Notes under the pieces: model-generated
Told to the model about the DNA's origin: nothing
The model's database searches: none
The model's input: the letters and a program-made list of their open reading frames with translations, nothing else
Program-made: the position numbers and the translations under genes
NCBI GenBank assembly: GCA_029948255.1
Contig: JALIZF010001916.1
Coordinates: 773,001 to 837,000 of the forward strand
Source of the DNA: Telmatactis stephensoni
Lineage: Eukaryota > Cnidaria > Anthozoa > Actiniaria > Isophelliidae
Direction of reading: 5' to 3'
Length of the DNA: 64,000 nt
Part shown: one piece after another, positions 1 to 11,996 of the stretch
Position numbering within the stretch: position 1 is the stretch's first letter
Layout: every line of letters begins with the position of its first letter

Positions 1-1170
1 TTGATTTTGGGTTTTTCTGTGCCGTCAATCAGTTTGGGGGCAGAGCTTTTTTCAAATCAACCAATCACTGAACAAGTTTGTGAAAGCTCCACCCCCAAGA
101 ATGATGGATGGATCAGAAAAGACCAAAATCTTTCCGACGTTGGAGGTTGAGATGTAACGAAGAAACAACAAAAGAAAAGAAAACAGAAAAATGCTTTGCA
201 TTATTAAAGTTTTAATTTTTTTTTGATTTAAACATTTTTGCTTGACATTAACCCCAAGAGCATAGTTTTCATCGAGGGGGTGTATGTCTAAATCTAATGA
301 ATAGTCCAGTTTCCAAAATTTTACTAGAGACAACCGAGCCTGCATTTGTACAGGGTTAGCCTCCTTTCCAAGGAAGACCCATGGGAGTAAACTCGATTTC
401 TGTGTAATGTTCTTTATCAACAATTTATTGATGCCTTTCTCTCATTGGTATTTTTGAATAATTTACGTTGACTTGAGGCTAACCCTGTGTTTGTGCCTCT
501 GTTGTCTAATTTTGCAGTGGTATCATCAATGTCTACAGGGGCGTATCCAGAATATTTCAAAGGGGGGGTCACACTTTCCATTTTCCACCAAGGGGGGGTC
601 ACACTTCCAATTTCTCAATCTTTCTCCAGTCAGATTCTTTTATTTCTATCATCTTTTTGTTTTCAAAGGGGGGTCACAAATTTTAATTTTGTGGAGAGAG
701 AAAAACTGTGTTCCACCAGAAAGGGAATTAATGGCAATGAAGTGGTTTTTGGAATAGTAGTGATACAGCTGTTATAAAAATAGTAAATACAATGATTTAT
801 TCCTCATTTTTTCCTCGTAGACTAACTTTCTTGACTTTAGCCTCCTCAATAGGCTACTATTTTGCTCCCTTCCTTACTCCTTTGGGATTCCTGTGTCAAT
901 AGATGGGAAGAGAGGAAGACTGCGGCCAAAAGATTTCCTCTTCTCTTTTTTTGAACACAGGAAGCCCAATCCAAAAGATAGAAAACAGGTGCCTACAGAG
1001 AGCTGGCTACTTTGACTTACCGGTATACACAGGCTAAAGACAATGATCCTCCATAAGGACCAAAGAGTTACAGAAAAGAAAACTCAAAAACAAAATAATC
1101 TGTCTATAAATTTATTATTGTTCAGTAAGTATGTACACATGGCATGCTGTAATGATAAAAAGGAATTCAT
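1..1170. other. gene-poor 3' flank of PRKRIP1
   Basis: I see no supported gene here. Short ORFs on both strands lack family resemblance and splice context. Near 535 there is a CAGGGGCGTATCCAG motif of the kind that begins hAT-like elements. It is followed by three G-runs each ending in GGTCACA (about 565-680), so this is probably a decayed element remnant. The rest is AT-rich unique-looking sequence leading into the PRKRIP1 stop codon at 1171. Confidence 0.5.
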
Positions 1171-3563
1171 TTATTGTCGTTGGATGGTAAAATGTGGTTC
1201 TTCTTCCTCCTCCTCCTCCTCCTCCTCCTCCTCTTCACTACTTTTTTCTCTTGTTTCTTCTAGAAAAACATAAAAATGTTAAAACAATGTGTTACTTGAC
1301 TAACCATAAACAGCACATTTACCTTGTTTATTTTCATTTTCTTTCATTTTCTTGGCAAGGTTCTTCTTTTGCTTTTTTCTTTGCCTATTTTTGCATAAAT
1401 AAAAATATGACCGTTTATTATAAGTTATATTATTTCTCACAACATGATGATTCCCACCTTTTTGCTCTTTTCTTTGCTGTTTTTTCTTCAGCTTTTGTTT
1501 TATTTTCTTCTAGTTTTTTCCAATATGCTTCATCATCATCTTGCTACGAAAGGAGCCACAACAAACATAAATAAATGAATGAATTAATGACATGGCTAAT
1601 ACATTTACAGTGTGATGCATGTAGTTTGATTTTTAGAAGGTCAGAGAGAAAAATGTATGACCCCTGATTATCTGAAAATCAGGCTAAGACAACATTTAAA
1701 AGTTGGTAACAAGGACTTGACAAGTGGGAGCAATGCTAACAATCCTTCACCTGCCACAGGTGAGGCTACCTACATAAAGTTCACAAAACTGTCATGCACA
1801 TATTCTCATCTTGATTTCTTCGGTTTTGGCAAGTGAAGTATATCTCGGAAGATGGCTATTCGATTATCACTTCATTAATATTAAAGTAAATGTGCATAAA
1901 TGAGATAAGCAAAGTTCAAATTGAGGCATGTTGGGAAGCAGTCTCTTGCTTGGATGTGTGTGGGATGCCCCTAAGCCATACAGGACCCTCACATGTGGCT
2001 ACTCTTATGGATTGTTGCAAAACCACAATTTGTTTTAGCCCCACCCTCCTCTCCCTGGTAAGTATGGTAGATGGGTATTCTTTCCATTGACAGGATCATT
2101 GTGACATCTGGTGGGTGGTGGACCATGAATGGTTATCATAGCTACCACCCTGCTGCCAGAGAAAGACACATTCCTTGAGGAGGCAATATAGTACCTTAGT
2201 GCACCCAATGATGCCTCAGAAATTTGCATTTGATCTAAACCTTGTGAAACCATAGGAAAGGGAAATGGAAGAAATATATAAAAGAAAGGGGTGAAAAAAA
2301 CAAAATTCACAAATGATTTGAACCAGAATAATATTATTTCCACACAGGTACATGTTTGAAATGAGCATGCAAAATAAGCACACAAAATACCACACATTCT
2401 GTTTATAAAATAATATTTACCACTTTGGCTTGTTTTTCTAAATATTCTGCTCTATTATTCTCTCTTCTTCTTGTTGCTCTATAAACATGAAACTCTCCAC
2501 TGCCTGCACCAGCACTGGAGCCTAAAATCGATATGGAGTGCTGAGTTTATAGATTATCAGACTTGATGTTTGCAAGAAATGAGTAATCTCTACCAGAGAG
2601 CCCACAGGTAGCCCAAGCTGTGCATTTGTATATGAAATCTATGGGATTTCACAAACGATCTGCTGAAAAATAAATTTTGAATGAAGGAACAATTTGAACT
2701 CATAATGCTGTCGCATTTGTTTTTCTGTGTATTTCTGTGAAGTTTCAAGCCGTTTCGTGCTCATTTGAGGGAGTTATAGCGATTTGAATTTTTCTCCCTT
2801 TATGTACATATATTACTGGAAGGTTGGAAGGCTCAACCATCAAAAACTCAAACGGCTGACAAAAAGGCCACGAAAATCACTCTAAGTAATATATATACAT
2901 GAAGGGAGAAAAATTCAAATCGCTAAAACTCCCTCTAAAACTTCACAGAAATACACAGAAAAACAAATGCAACAGCATTATGAGTTCAAATTGTTCCTTC
3001 ATTCAAAATTTATTTTTCAGCAGATCGTTTGTGAAATCCCATAGATTTCATATACAAATGCACAGCAGGTCACGTGATCTTCTCTGCCGTTTGGCGTTTC
3101 CCGTGTACGTGATGCTTAATTTCTCTACTATCATTCCCCCTTCTAGACCTACACAGGTATCCAACAGGGCTGTCAACCCCCAAGAAGTTCTTGACAGCCC
3201 GGCCCTGTTGGATACCTGTGTAGGTCTATTGATTACTCACCCATTACAAATCGTACGAAGTCTTTAGGATCTGATGGCTTCCATTCTTTACGTTGTTCTG
3301 GTATTGGAACATTTTTATCCTGATTAAATCGAATAGAAAGCGACCAGTTAGTAAGATCATGAAGCTACATGATGTCAGAACAACGACTTTTTGAGACAAA
3401 TAAAAGCGCACTACAAACAACAACAAAATGCAAAACTCACTGGGTCTTTCATAAGTTTTTCATACTGTAATCTCTGTAATTCTACTGCTGTCCGTGGAAC
3501 TACAGGCTTGACGCTTTCTTGCTTTCCTGATACTTTCTTATTTTTCGCTTCTTCGTCCGCCAT
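1171..3563 (-). CDS. PRKRIP1: PRKR-interacting protein 1 (PRKRIP1)
   Basis: Small nuclear RNA-binding protein; in vertebrates it is a component of late (C/C*) spliceosomes and was first found as an interactor of the kinase PKR. Six exons on the minus strand: 3441-3563, 3241-3319, 2421-2521, 1458-1543, 1323-1384 and 1171-1259. All junctions are GT-AG and keep phase, giving 179 residues (human about 184). Recognisable blocks are the N-terminal [16 protein letters not shown], then [10 protein letters not shown], the signature [15 protein letters not shown], a Lys/Arg-rich helix containing KKNLAKKMK, and an acidic poly-Glu tail ending PHFTIQRQ. The start is the ATG at 3563 ([10 protein letters not shown]), which matches the family length; the open frame extends upstream but does not align. 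The poly-Glu tract is a GAG/GAA microsatellite. Intron 2 carries three inverted-repeat elements, one only about 7 bp from the exon 2 donor. Confidence 0.93.
1200..1236. repeat. TCC trinucleotide microsatellite inside PRKRIP1 last exon
   Basis: A run of TCC/TTC triplets which on the minus strand encodes the poly-Glu tail of PRKRIP1. An acidic run at this place is also present in the vertebrate protein, so it is coding. Its length may vary between alleles. Confidence 0.85.
2618..3065. mobile_element. palindromic MITE in PRKRIP1 intron 2
   Basis: Two long inverted arms (about 2618-2815 and 2890-3065) are near-perfect reverse complements. The outer ends read CTGTGCATTTGTATATGA and its complement. 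Both arms contain the TCAAATCGCTA and TTTGTTTTTCTGTGTATTTC blocks. The spacer is about 75 bp. No transposase ORF is present, so this is a non-autonomous fold-back element. Confidence 0.85.
3066..3133. mobile_element. truncated copy (one arm) of a MITE found whole in MORN3 intron 4
   Basis: The stretch from GCAGGTCACGTGATC to GTACGTGATGCTTAAT matches the right arm of the palindromic element at 26705-26931. Only one arm is present, and it directly abuts the preceding fold-back element. One may have inserted into, or replaced part of, the other. Confidence 0.7.
3144..3228. repeat. short perfect hairpin next to PRKRIP1 exon 2 donor
   Basis: The left arm begins TAGACCTACACAGGTATCC and the right arm is its complement. 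There is one 5-nt difference within the arms and a loop of about 14 nt. In the pre-mRNA (minus strand) the hairpin begins about 7 nt after the GTGAGT donor of exon 2 at 3240. Confidence 0.85.
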
Positions 3564-3908
3564 TTTGAAAATTAATACTAGAACCCAAGACTTCGCGGAA
3601 TTGGTAGCCGCGTAAGCTTGAGCATGTTGAGGGAAACCATCACGCGAAGCGCGCACATTCGCTAAGCCACAGCGAGACTCTAGAATATCCATTACAGAAA
3701 ACAGAAAACCATATAATAATGCTGAATAATGCTGTTAATTTTTAAATTATAATATTTTTCATAACATTAACAATTACGAGGCAATGGAACAAAAGGATAA
3801 AATATGAGGATTTCCCTTTATCTCTTGGAAGTTGGGTTTCCTGTGTAGTACCAAAACCGACATTTGCATTTTTACTGTGGACATTTCACCTTTTCCCGCA
3901 AAACAAAT
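3564..3908. promoter_or_regulatory. shared PRKRIP1/USP30 head-to-head promoter region
   Basis: The two start codons (3563 minus, 3909 plus) lie 345 bp apart and point away from each other. This is the usual layout of a bidirectional housekeeping promoter. I cannot name individual elements with confidence; the role is inferred from geometry. Confidence 0.6.
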
Positions 3909-6900
3909 ATGGAGGCAAAAGCTGCTAGTGTGTGTGCTGCTGCTGCTGCTGTTGCTGCTGGATTTTACATTTATTTTGGACCTACAACACCTCAGAGGAA
4001 ATCCAATAAAAAAGGTAAAAGAATTGGAATGAATCAGAGACGGAGTCTGGTTTGTTTCATGAGAAGAATTAAAACCACAAGCAATGGAATGCATTGTTTT
4101 TTACTTATACTTCACGTCATATGATTTATATCGAGAACATATGTTGACTTTATCTCACACATTTATTTCTTAGCCACTTGATAATCAACTATGTAGATTC
4201 GTCGATTCACCAGAAAGCTTGATAGGAAAAATACACAGAAATAGAACTTTGCATGCAGTACATTCTCCTTGAGATCAGGCTTCCATTTAATTGAAATTCA
4301 TTTCCTTAAATTAGCAAAACCAATAACTAATGTATTTATTTATTATCCAGTCATGATCTTCATTTATTCCTTCCATGTTTAAAATATTTAAATGTAAGGA
4401 TGTCATTTTAGACCTGACTAAAAGGAAATACAATTGATGGATGAATGGAAATTCTAGTAACACACCATATAAAAAGAGAGATAACTTACTAACATTTCAG
4501 CTTTTACTCCAATGAAGGGCTTAGGCTCCAAACATCAGTAAATTTTCTCTTTTTTTGTACAGTGTTACAGATTTCCATTCATTCATCCCTTATTTGTATC
4601 TTTATACACCAACAAAGCCGAAATACTCTGCCATTAACCCTGGTTTACACTAGTGTTGAAATCAGAATTGCAATTAGAATCACGAGGAGCTTCTGATTAG
4701 TGTGAACTAAAAAGTGGAGTTGCAATCAGGAATAAAATAGGGGATGAAAAAAATTCAGAATTGAAAGGATCAGAAGTTTTTCCTTTTTCTTACAATTCCG
4801 GTTTTGATTATGACACTTATGATCCTGTGTGAATCAAAGAATCAGAATGGGGATTGGACTTGGAAGATTATATTTGGCTGGTGACAGCTCAAATGCCCAG
4901 TCCATTTCAAAAACCCTCAAGAAAAACAACAAAGAAGCAAGTTCTGAAGCAAGACTTATAATCCTCTTTACGTTGTTTTGAGTCACACTAGATCATTAGT
5001 TTCTTGCAGTTATGATCACGATTGCTTTTGTGATTTCCAAGACACTTATGACAATACTTTGAATCAGGCTTTAATAAATATGTCAACAATTTCTATTAAA
5101 GACAATTTTTCTCTCTTTTTAAAAATATAGGGTTATGTGCTGGTATGTATAATATTGGTAATACCTGCTTTATGAATTCAGTTCTACAGGTACAGTATGT
5201 TAGATCTTTCAAATCACTAAATAACTATACTAGGGCCTCCACGTACTAGGGGCATTAGCTGTTGAAAACTACTAACAGTAGTTGTGACTGAAAACTAAAA
5301 CTTATCAACAACTATGGTCTATGCTGTAGCGGTGTTCCTGCCATTAGGCAAAGTAAATAAAATAAATTAAATAAAATAAACTAGATGAAATCTCTTTGTT
5401 TTCAAGTTCAAATGAGCCTAGTTTGTTATTGACAGCTACTTTTGTTCCAGTGTGTGGACAAGTCACCAACAACTTAAGTTATTGATACTATGCCCTAAGG
5501 CTATGGAGACCCTTAGATGTCATTATCTCATAGGATCTGAGGGAAATTCTCATTTGAAAGTTGATCACCATATATTCTATATGGTTTTCAAACATGAACT
5601 GACCAGGCAAATAATTAATGCATCACTACTGTAAATGAGGCCCTTTGGTCTTCTGAGAGCAGCTATCAATTGAATAGACATCATCTCTGGTCCCATGTGG
5701 AATTTTTATCAGCTAAATGCAGGTTTTGAATTTAGAATTCTTTGTGGATGAACTCATGGGCAAGCGGTAGGAGTTGGGTGGGTGAGGGTGAAGGGGTGGG
5801 GGGGTTGGGCAAGGTAGCTCTTCCCTCTAGCCTAATGCAGATAATTTCTAATGAGATTCAGAGACTGTTAACAGCTTGTTGATAGCAACTCATAAGTAGG
5901 CTCAATTTCCAGCAGTGAAGTATCCTGTTAAAAATCCTCATCCTCTATATTATGACTGGATCGCTGGTCTGGCTGTCTTGTCAGTGATGTCACTTTGAAG
6001 TTCTGGAGCAATTATTATAATATGACCTCATTGTTACTATTTTCATAGGGACTGGCATCTTTGCAATCCTTTATAACATGGCTTGAAGGATACTGCTGGG
6101 AGTTTGATGATAAAAAGGACTCTAGACTGGGACATGTATTGGGTGAATTTATGAAAGGTATTTAACCTGATCTATACAGTTTCTATTTTGTTACTCTTTA
6201 TAAAGGGTCTATATGAACTTGAGGTACATGGGTGGGGAGGGTTGTGAGGACTTGACATTGGTGAGGGAGGGATAGATGGGAGGATGACATTGGTGAGGGA
6301 GGGATAGATGGGAGGACTTGACATTGGTGGGGGGAGGGATGGGGGACTTGACATTGGCAGGGGAGGGATAGGAGGACTTGAGTCGCATTGGTGTGGGAGG
6401 GGGATAGAAGGACTTGAGGCACATTGGTGGATGCAGGGGCGGATCCAGGGGAGGTGCGTTGGGTGCGGACGCACCCCCCTTTTGGACGACGGTGAAAGCT
6501 TTTCTCAAATATAAACGTTTTTCATCAATCGTTTTTAGGTCGGGAAGGCTGTGGTTGTATTTGTAGCGGGAAAACCAGCACACTACGCGCGTCTGACACT
6601 TAAATCGTTTTGGGGTTGGGAAGCCTGTGGTGGCGGGAAAAATCACGCGCGCGTGCTTTGTAAGTTTATCATCAATATATTATCGTTTTGAGGCCGGAAT
6701 TCATGGAATGCTCCTTTAACGGTCTTTAATCAGCAGTACGTGATCGGATTCCCATAGCTGACTACAGACCATTTTGGCTACCATCAAAAAACGCACCCCT
6801 CTTTAAAAAAGCTGGATCCGCCCCTGGGATGAGGGATAGAATAACTTGGGTGCCTATGCTTGAGGGAGGAATGGGGGCTGAAAAAGGGTGGTGGTTTATA

Positions 6901-9900
6901 CACATGTGAAAATGAATGTATAAGTATCATACAGAAAGACTGATAAATTTCATACATAAAAGCCCTAAGCCCAACCACATTTACCTAACTAGGCATATAA
7001 CCAGTATTACCTAACTTAAATGTTTATCAAGCATTTATTATTCCCCTTCATGTCAGTCTAGGTATCAAGTGATATTCTTACAGTAAATTGAGTAAAAGTT
7101 TATGCTGTTTTCATGGTTATCATGTTATCATACCTTTAACATTATATTTTCCCCAATTCAAAGAGCTTAATACAGAATGGCATGACGATGATGCTGCTTT
7201 GACTGCTAGTCCTCTTATACAAGTATTACACCATCATGGATGGGTGATAACCTCTGACCAGCAGGTATTGCATTGTTGAATGAACAAGCATGCATGCATG
7301 ATAGACCCCTTGCATGTGACGTCAGAGCAGCTCAACCTGGGGAACAAAACAAAAGACTTTTGCTCTCTTGAGATCAATTAAAATTCATTGTTTTGTCACC
7401 CACCAACATGCTACAAGGGTCTATTAGGTAGATAATTACAGTTAGCTGATATAGTCAAGATGTATGTTTAGAAAGAAATAACAAAGATAATAATGTAGAA
7501 ATAACATGATAATATTATTTAGTACATGCTTTTATCACAGGACGCACATGAATTTTTTCAAGTATTATTTTCAACAATGGACGATGAAATGGTAATTAAG
7601 ACTTAATTATTAAGTGAATGTTTACCTTAAAATATTCTTTTAAATGATTATGGACAATGAAGTCAGAAATTATGTTGTTTAATTTATCTTCTCTTTAAAG
7701 GTACAACTTCCAGCTGTGTTAGATTTAAATCGTATTGCTTCTTTTGAGGTAATTAAATTAACCTAGGGATAATCCTCTGTAGCCTCTGAAGGCATCTTGT
7801 GAGGAGTTGCCCATATAACAAGGAGTGTACAATAGTCAAATTTACCTTCTGTAAATATTTAAATCTCTCTCCTTTCCTTGCCACAGGAAGCCCATCTAGG
7901 AGTTGCCAGTTAAGGCATATACTATGTATTTACTGACTGAGTGGAAGAGCTTCATGGCAAAATGTTTGGCTCAAGGTCATGGTGGTACAGACCACAGCTA
8001 GGTCCATACAGAATGAATGAGAACCAAATATTTTCCCATCCAGCCCAACCTAACTCAGTCAATATCATATGACTCGTTTTGATCATTTTATTTATTGTTT
8101 TGGATGTGCATGCAGGTTTGGGTCTGGATACAGGTTTTCCTGGACCACATTTGAAAATCCATATGTGCCATGTCACGTGTTTCTAAAGGTTTTCGTAAGA
8201 GCATATGTGCAAGGGCAATTTAATATGGGTCCCATGATAAATATCTTTTTTGATATACTATAGAAGCCAGTAACCACAAAAACAGCTCAAATGTAGGGCA
8301 ACATATCACATGGCTGCTGAAGGTTGTTATAAGGGGCATGTGTGGGGTGTCAGCCTCGTGGTTATACTCTCCTGAATTGATTCATTTGGTATGACTGTAA
8401 CATGAATAATTGAAGGGTTCACTGTGAAAATGACCTAAGTGACTATTTGATGGATGTCCTGAAATTAATTTTTCCAGGATAGGAAAGTTAGTTATACCAT
8501 TTTATACCATTGAAAAAATATCATCAAAAAGTCACTTAGGCTGTTTTCACATGGAACCCTTCATTATTGATATCTAAGTTGTCTGTCATTGTATTCATTA
8601 TATTTTACAGAAGGATAAAGACAAAACAGATGGGAGTGCAGTTCACAGAAACAACAGTACGTTGTTGTTTCATTTTTTGCTAATTTTTCTAGAAATTCTG
8701 ATAATTTTTCCAGGTAATTGAATACCACATTTATTTAATATTATCTTTCACAGCTCCAGTACTAAGACGTTGCAGTAGACGTCGCAGCCCATTTAGAGGT
8801 CTTATAGCAAGTCAGCTTGTCTGCAAAACTTGTGCAACAAAGGTAATTCACTAATTTACCAGCAATATCTAAGATTGATTTTGAGTGAATTCTTGTGGCC
8901 TGTTATTAGGGTTTTTAGGGGTTTTGAGGATTTTGTCTAATCAATGTCAAATTCATGATGAAATTTGTTACAGAGCCCTGGGTCCCACTTTTTGAAAGAC
9001 CCAATAACTGTATGGGCCCATTAATTTAAGGAAAAATTGTGAGAGTGTGTGACCTCCCCTAAAATGGAAGGGTTTCATGTGAAAACGACCTAAGTGACTT
9101 TTTGATGGATGTCCAGACATTGATTTTTCAGCATAGGAAAGTTAATTGATAACATTTTATACCATAAAATTATTGAAAAAAATCATCAAAAAAGTCACTT
9201 AGGCTGTTTTCGCATGGAACCCTTCAATTGTCTGTTATAATTAGAATCGAGAATAGCCGGTGCTTTGAGAAATATCTGCAAACTTTATCATAATTATGTT
9301 AACAGGGCTGTGTAGTTATTGGGCTTTTCAAGAAATAGATCCCTGATATATTTGTTGACAACCTGTGGTTTTTGTCCTGTTACAGTGTCCTGTCAAGTTT
9401 GATGGTTGTGATAGTTTATCACTTAGTTTGCCCTCCCAACCACAGGTAAAATATTATGATACGCTACATTTAGAGGCCTTTGGCTATGGGCCTGGATATT
9501 ACTTTAAATTAATACTTATGCAGGGGTATGGCCAACAGGTTGCAGTCAACAGTCATGCTAAATGTTTTTAAAACATCCTTGGCGTACGAAAAGACTTTTT
9601 ACTGACAAATTAGAAAGAAATAGATTGCAAGCAGTCTGCTTTTCCCAGATAATTAAGGAAAGACCAGTTTTTAGAATGCATGGACGAGTAGGGATGGGCC
9701 TGTCTCTTCTCTGGTCTCCTACTCATCCCATTCTCTGTGCATCCAGGTATTCTTAAAAATAGTTTTTCCTTAATCCTCTGGGAAAAGCAGACTGCTTGCA
9801 ATCTAAAAATGTCCAAGAAATTCAACTTGTTATTTATTTCAAGAATGGAGGGTAGGTGCCTACAGATAGGGCAATAAGCAAGGCAAGCCAGTGGCAAGAG

Positions 9901-11996
9901 GTAACCATGGCAACCTAGCCATGGGTCACCCTCAACATTTGTCACACTGTTCTCACAGTAGAATTATTCATATACCTCATCTAGCCCACCAGAGAGCAGA
10001 GAGAAGGAAGGGTAGGGAAACAATGAAGCACAAGCCTCAAGCTAGAGTAATGGCAAAGCAATGACATCACAAACCATGAGCACAAATAATAGCAAGTGTG
10101 CATGCACAAGACTTAACATACTGCTGGCCAGCAATCCACTCAAAGTTAACTTCGATTATATTTATGATTTATTCTTCAAATTTGTAGCTGCCTAATTAAA
10201 AATCTTTAGAGAACACTTGATAGTTGATTGTATTGTTGATTGTTGTATTACATACAGATTGGATTGACTCTTGAAGATCTGCTTCGACAATTTGTGTGCT
10301 CAGAGACAGTTGATGCTGTGGAATGTAAAGAATGTGCTCGCAGAAATTCCCAGCAAAAAGAGACTAAATCCACCTTTATCAAGCGATTGACTCTTGGTAA
10401 AGTAAGTCTGCAAAATATGTGAAATAAGGGATATCAATCAACTTAATGGTAGAGAGGTACACTAAATACCAAAAGTCTCTGTTATTATTCACGGAAGGGA
10501 TGTTGTAGGCCTCTGTGAATTCTGTGAGCTGTCACTCTGAAATATGCAAGCTTTGCATATATTTATGCATAAAAGAGTTGTTTACCTGTGTGCGACACAG
10601 TTGCACCTATGTCTACCCCTGCAATGTTGCCTGCAGCGTCTATATTTAAGGAAATCGGGGACCGGTTTGGAAATTCCATGAGACATAAATGTGAGCATGA
10701 TTACTTTCTGGATTACTTATTTGTAGGTTCCCCAATGCCTGTGCATTCACATCCAACGTACCTACTGGCACTCTGATGGCATTCCTTACAAGAACAATAC
10801 CTACATTAGATATCCAGAATATCTCAATCTTGTGCCCTTTATGTACACCCCAGCGTCCTCTAGTCCAAGAAGGCTGCGTCTTGATGTCCCTTTTCCTTAT
10901 TCTGGTGCCAGTACACCAGAAGGCTACAGAACTCCTCAAACTCCAACAGAAACTAGTGATCTGAAAGCAGACCTTGGAAACCTATTGACAAATAGTTTGT
11001 TGTCATCGTTTGCATTCAGTAGACAAAACTCGGAGACAAGGTACGTATATGTTATGACGATGATGATGATGGTGATGATCATGATCAGATGGTGGTGGTG
11101 GTGGAAGTGATGTATTGAGTAGATTTCGTATGACTGTGAAAACGTTACCGCACGGCCACAGCACGGTTACGGCAGGAACTTCGAATGTTTCTATAAACAA
11201 CACGGCACTGTAAAGGTCGATTTACACGGTGCAACTTTTGCCTACAACTGTTGCAGCTGTTGCATGCAACTTGCTTACGACATACATACAACACGAATTG
11301 CGTCGTGTAAATCAAGCCTACAACTCATCTGAAACTATTGCATCCAAAGTTGCGCGCATTTAAATAGCCGCTAAAGTATGTCGTAAGCACCGTGTAAATC
11401 AGCCTTAGAGCAGTTTTCGTATGACTGTGAAAACGACACCGCACGGTCACGGCACGATTACGGCAGGAATTTCGAATGGTTTTACAGACATCACGGCACT
11501 GACACGGTCACCGCACGGCGCGGTCTGTTTCACACTCATACGAAATCTTTTCTAGAAACGGAACTGTAAAGAAAAAATTACCAGATTTCTCATAGGCTAA
11601 CGTTCCCTTTTTTCACAAAAACTCACTCTTTATTTTCTCCGATTTGGTACTTATTGCAATGCTCTTGCACAGAATTAGGAAATCATATCTCATTATTATT
11701 TTAACAGAACCCGTACAGTTTATAGATTGACAGCAGTCACCGCCCACCTAGGTGACGTCACTGATGGACATTACGTCACGTATCGTCGATTTGAGCCACC
11801 CGACTCTCACAGAACATCACTGTGGCTCTATACATCAGATGACGTCGTAGAAGTAGCGAACACAGAGCAAGTATTGTCATGTAACGCCTATATGCTGTTC
11901 TACGAACGCTGTCCTGCGGGATTTGAATTTGAGCCTTTGATTGAAAGAATTGATGAGGAAGTTGTCAAAAATATAGGCCTTCCTGATCCTCAGTGA
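3909..11996 (+). CDS. USP30: USP30, mitochondrial outer-membrane deubiquitinase
   Basis: USP30 removes ubiquitin (preferring Lys6 chains) from mitochondrial proteins and opposes PINK1/Parkin mitophagy. Twelve exons: 3909-4014, 5131-5189, 6049-6157, 7164-7264, 7541-7591, 7701-7748, 8611-8656, 8754-8842, 9386-9445, 10258-10401, 10727-11040 and 11708-11996. Phases all agree, giving 471 residues (human 517). An N-terminal Ala/Val membrane anchor (about residues 5-24) is followed by the Cys box GNTCFMNSVLQ (Cys48), QDAHEFFQ, and two CxxC zinc pairs (197/200 and 246/249). The His box is DGHYVTYRR (His397), then TSDD with Ser419. Ser in place of the usual third Asp/Asn is the distinctive USP30 triad and is retained. 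The stop is followed by an AATAAA near 12013. Introns carry several MITEs and a G-rich minisatellite. Confidence 0.95.
5760..5815 (+). repeat. G-rich tract in USP30 intron 2
   Basis: A run of GGGTGGG, GGGTG and GGGGGGG blocks on the coding strand. It could form a G-quadruplex in the pre-mRNA. No other function can be read from it. Confidence 0.5.
6229..6430. repeat. G-rich minisatellite in USP30 intron 3
   Basis: About six imperfect copies of a roughly 30-35 bp unit built from GGAGGACTTGACATTGG and GAGGGAGGGATAGA. The Pro-rich antisense ORFs that cover this region are translations of the repeat and not genes. Confidence 0.85.
6434..6826. mobile_element. hAT-like non-autonomous element in USP30 intron 3
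   Basis: The left end CAGGGGCGGATCCAG and the right end CTGGATCCGCCCCTG are perfect inverted repeats; inner blocks (GCACCCCCCTTTT against AAACGCACCCCTC) also pair. The terminus is typical of hAT-superfamily MITEs. The expected 8-bp target duplication is not clear in the flanks. No transposase ORF is present. Confidence 0.75.
8410..8564. mobile_element. GAAGGGTTC-type MITE, copy 1
   Basis: Palindromic element whose ends read TGAAGGGTTCACTGTGAAAA and, inverted, TTTTCACATGGAACCCTTCA. Internal AAGTGACT..TTGATG blocks pair with CATCAAAAAGTCACTT. It lies in USP30 intron 6; two further copies lie at 9066 and 18430. Confidence 0.85.
9066..9226. mobile_element. GAAGGGTTC-type MITE, copy 2
   Basis: Same family as 8410-8564: GAAGGGTTTCATGTGAAAAC at the left and its complement at the right, with the shared centre TTTTATACCAT. 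It lies in USP30 intron 8. Confidence 0.85.
9621..9805. mobile_element. palindromic MITE in USP30 intron 9
   Basis: The arms TAGATTGCAAGCAGTCTGC and GCAGACTGCTTGCAATCTA are perfect inverted repeats. Pairing continues inward (CTTTTCCCAGA, TTAAGGAAA, TGCATGGA) with small gaps. The TA at each end would suit a Tc1/mariner-type target site. Confidence 0.85.
11056..11104. repeat. GATGAT/GGTGGT microsatellite
   Basis: Triplet-like ATG/GGT repeats begin about 15 bp after the exon 11 donor of USP30. Confidence 0.8.
11121..11548. mobile_element. AGATTTCGTATGACTGTG MITE (duplicated) with a nested second MITE
   Basis: The outer family begins AGATTTCGTATGACTGTGAAA and ends CACACTCATACGAAATCT. A complete single copy sits at 62363-62497. 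Here the left portion occurs twice (11121 and about 11410), and a different element (11214-11405) lies between. The whole lies in USP30 intron 11. Confidence 0.85.
11214..11405. mobile_element. AGGYCGATTTACACGG MITE (PIF/Harbinger-like), copy 1
   Basis: Left end AGGTCGATTTACACGGTGC, right end GTGTAAATCAGCCT, with inner blocks TGCATGCAACTTGCTTACGA. It is the same family as 61133-61346, where a TAA target duplication is clear. Flanks here are TAA and TAG, so the duplication is imperfect. Confidence 0.8.

Noticed and set aside
6172..6646. Pro/Ser-rich minus-strand ORFs up to 145 residues
   Set aside because: Antisense translation of the G-rich minisatellite and hAT-like element in USP30 intron 3.
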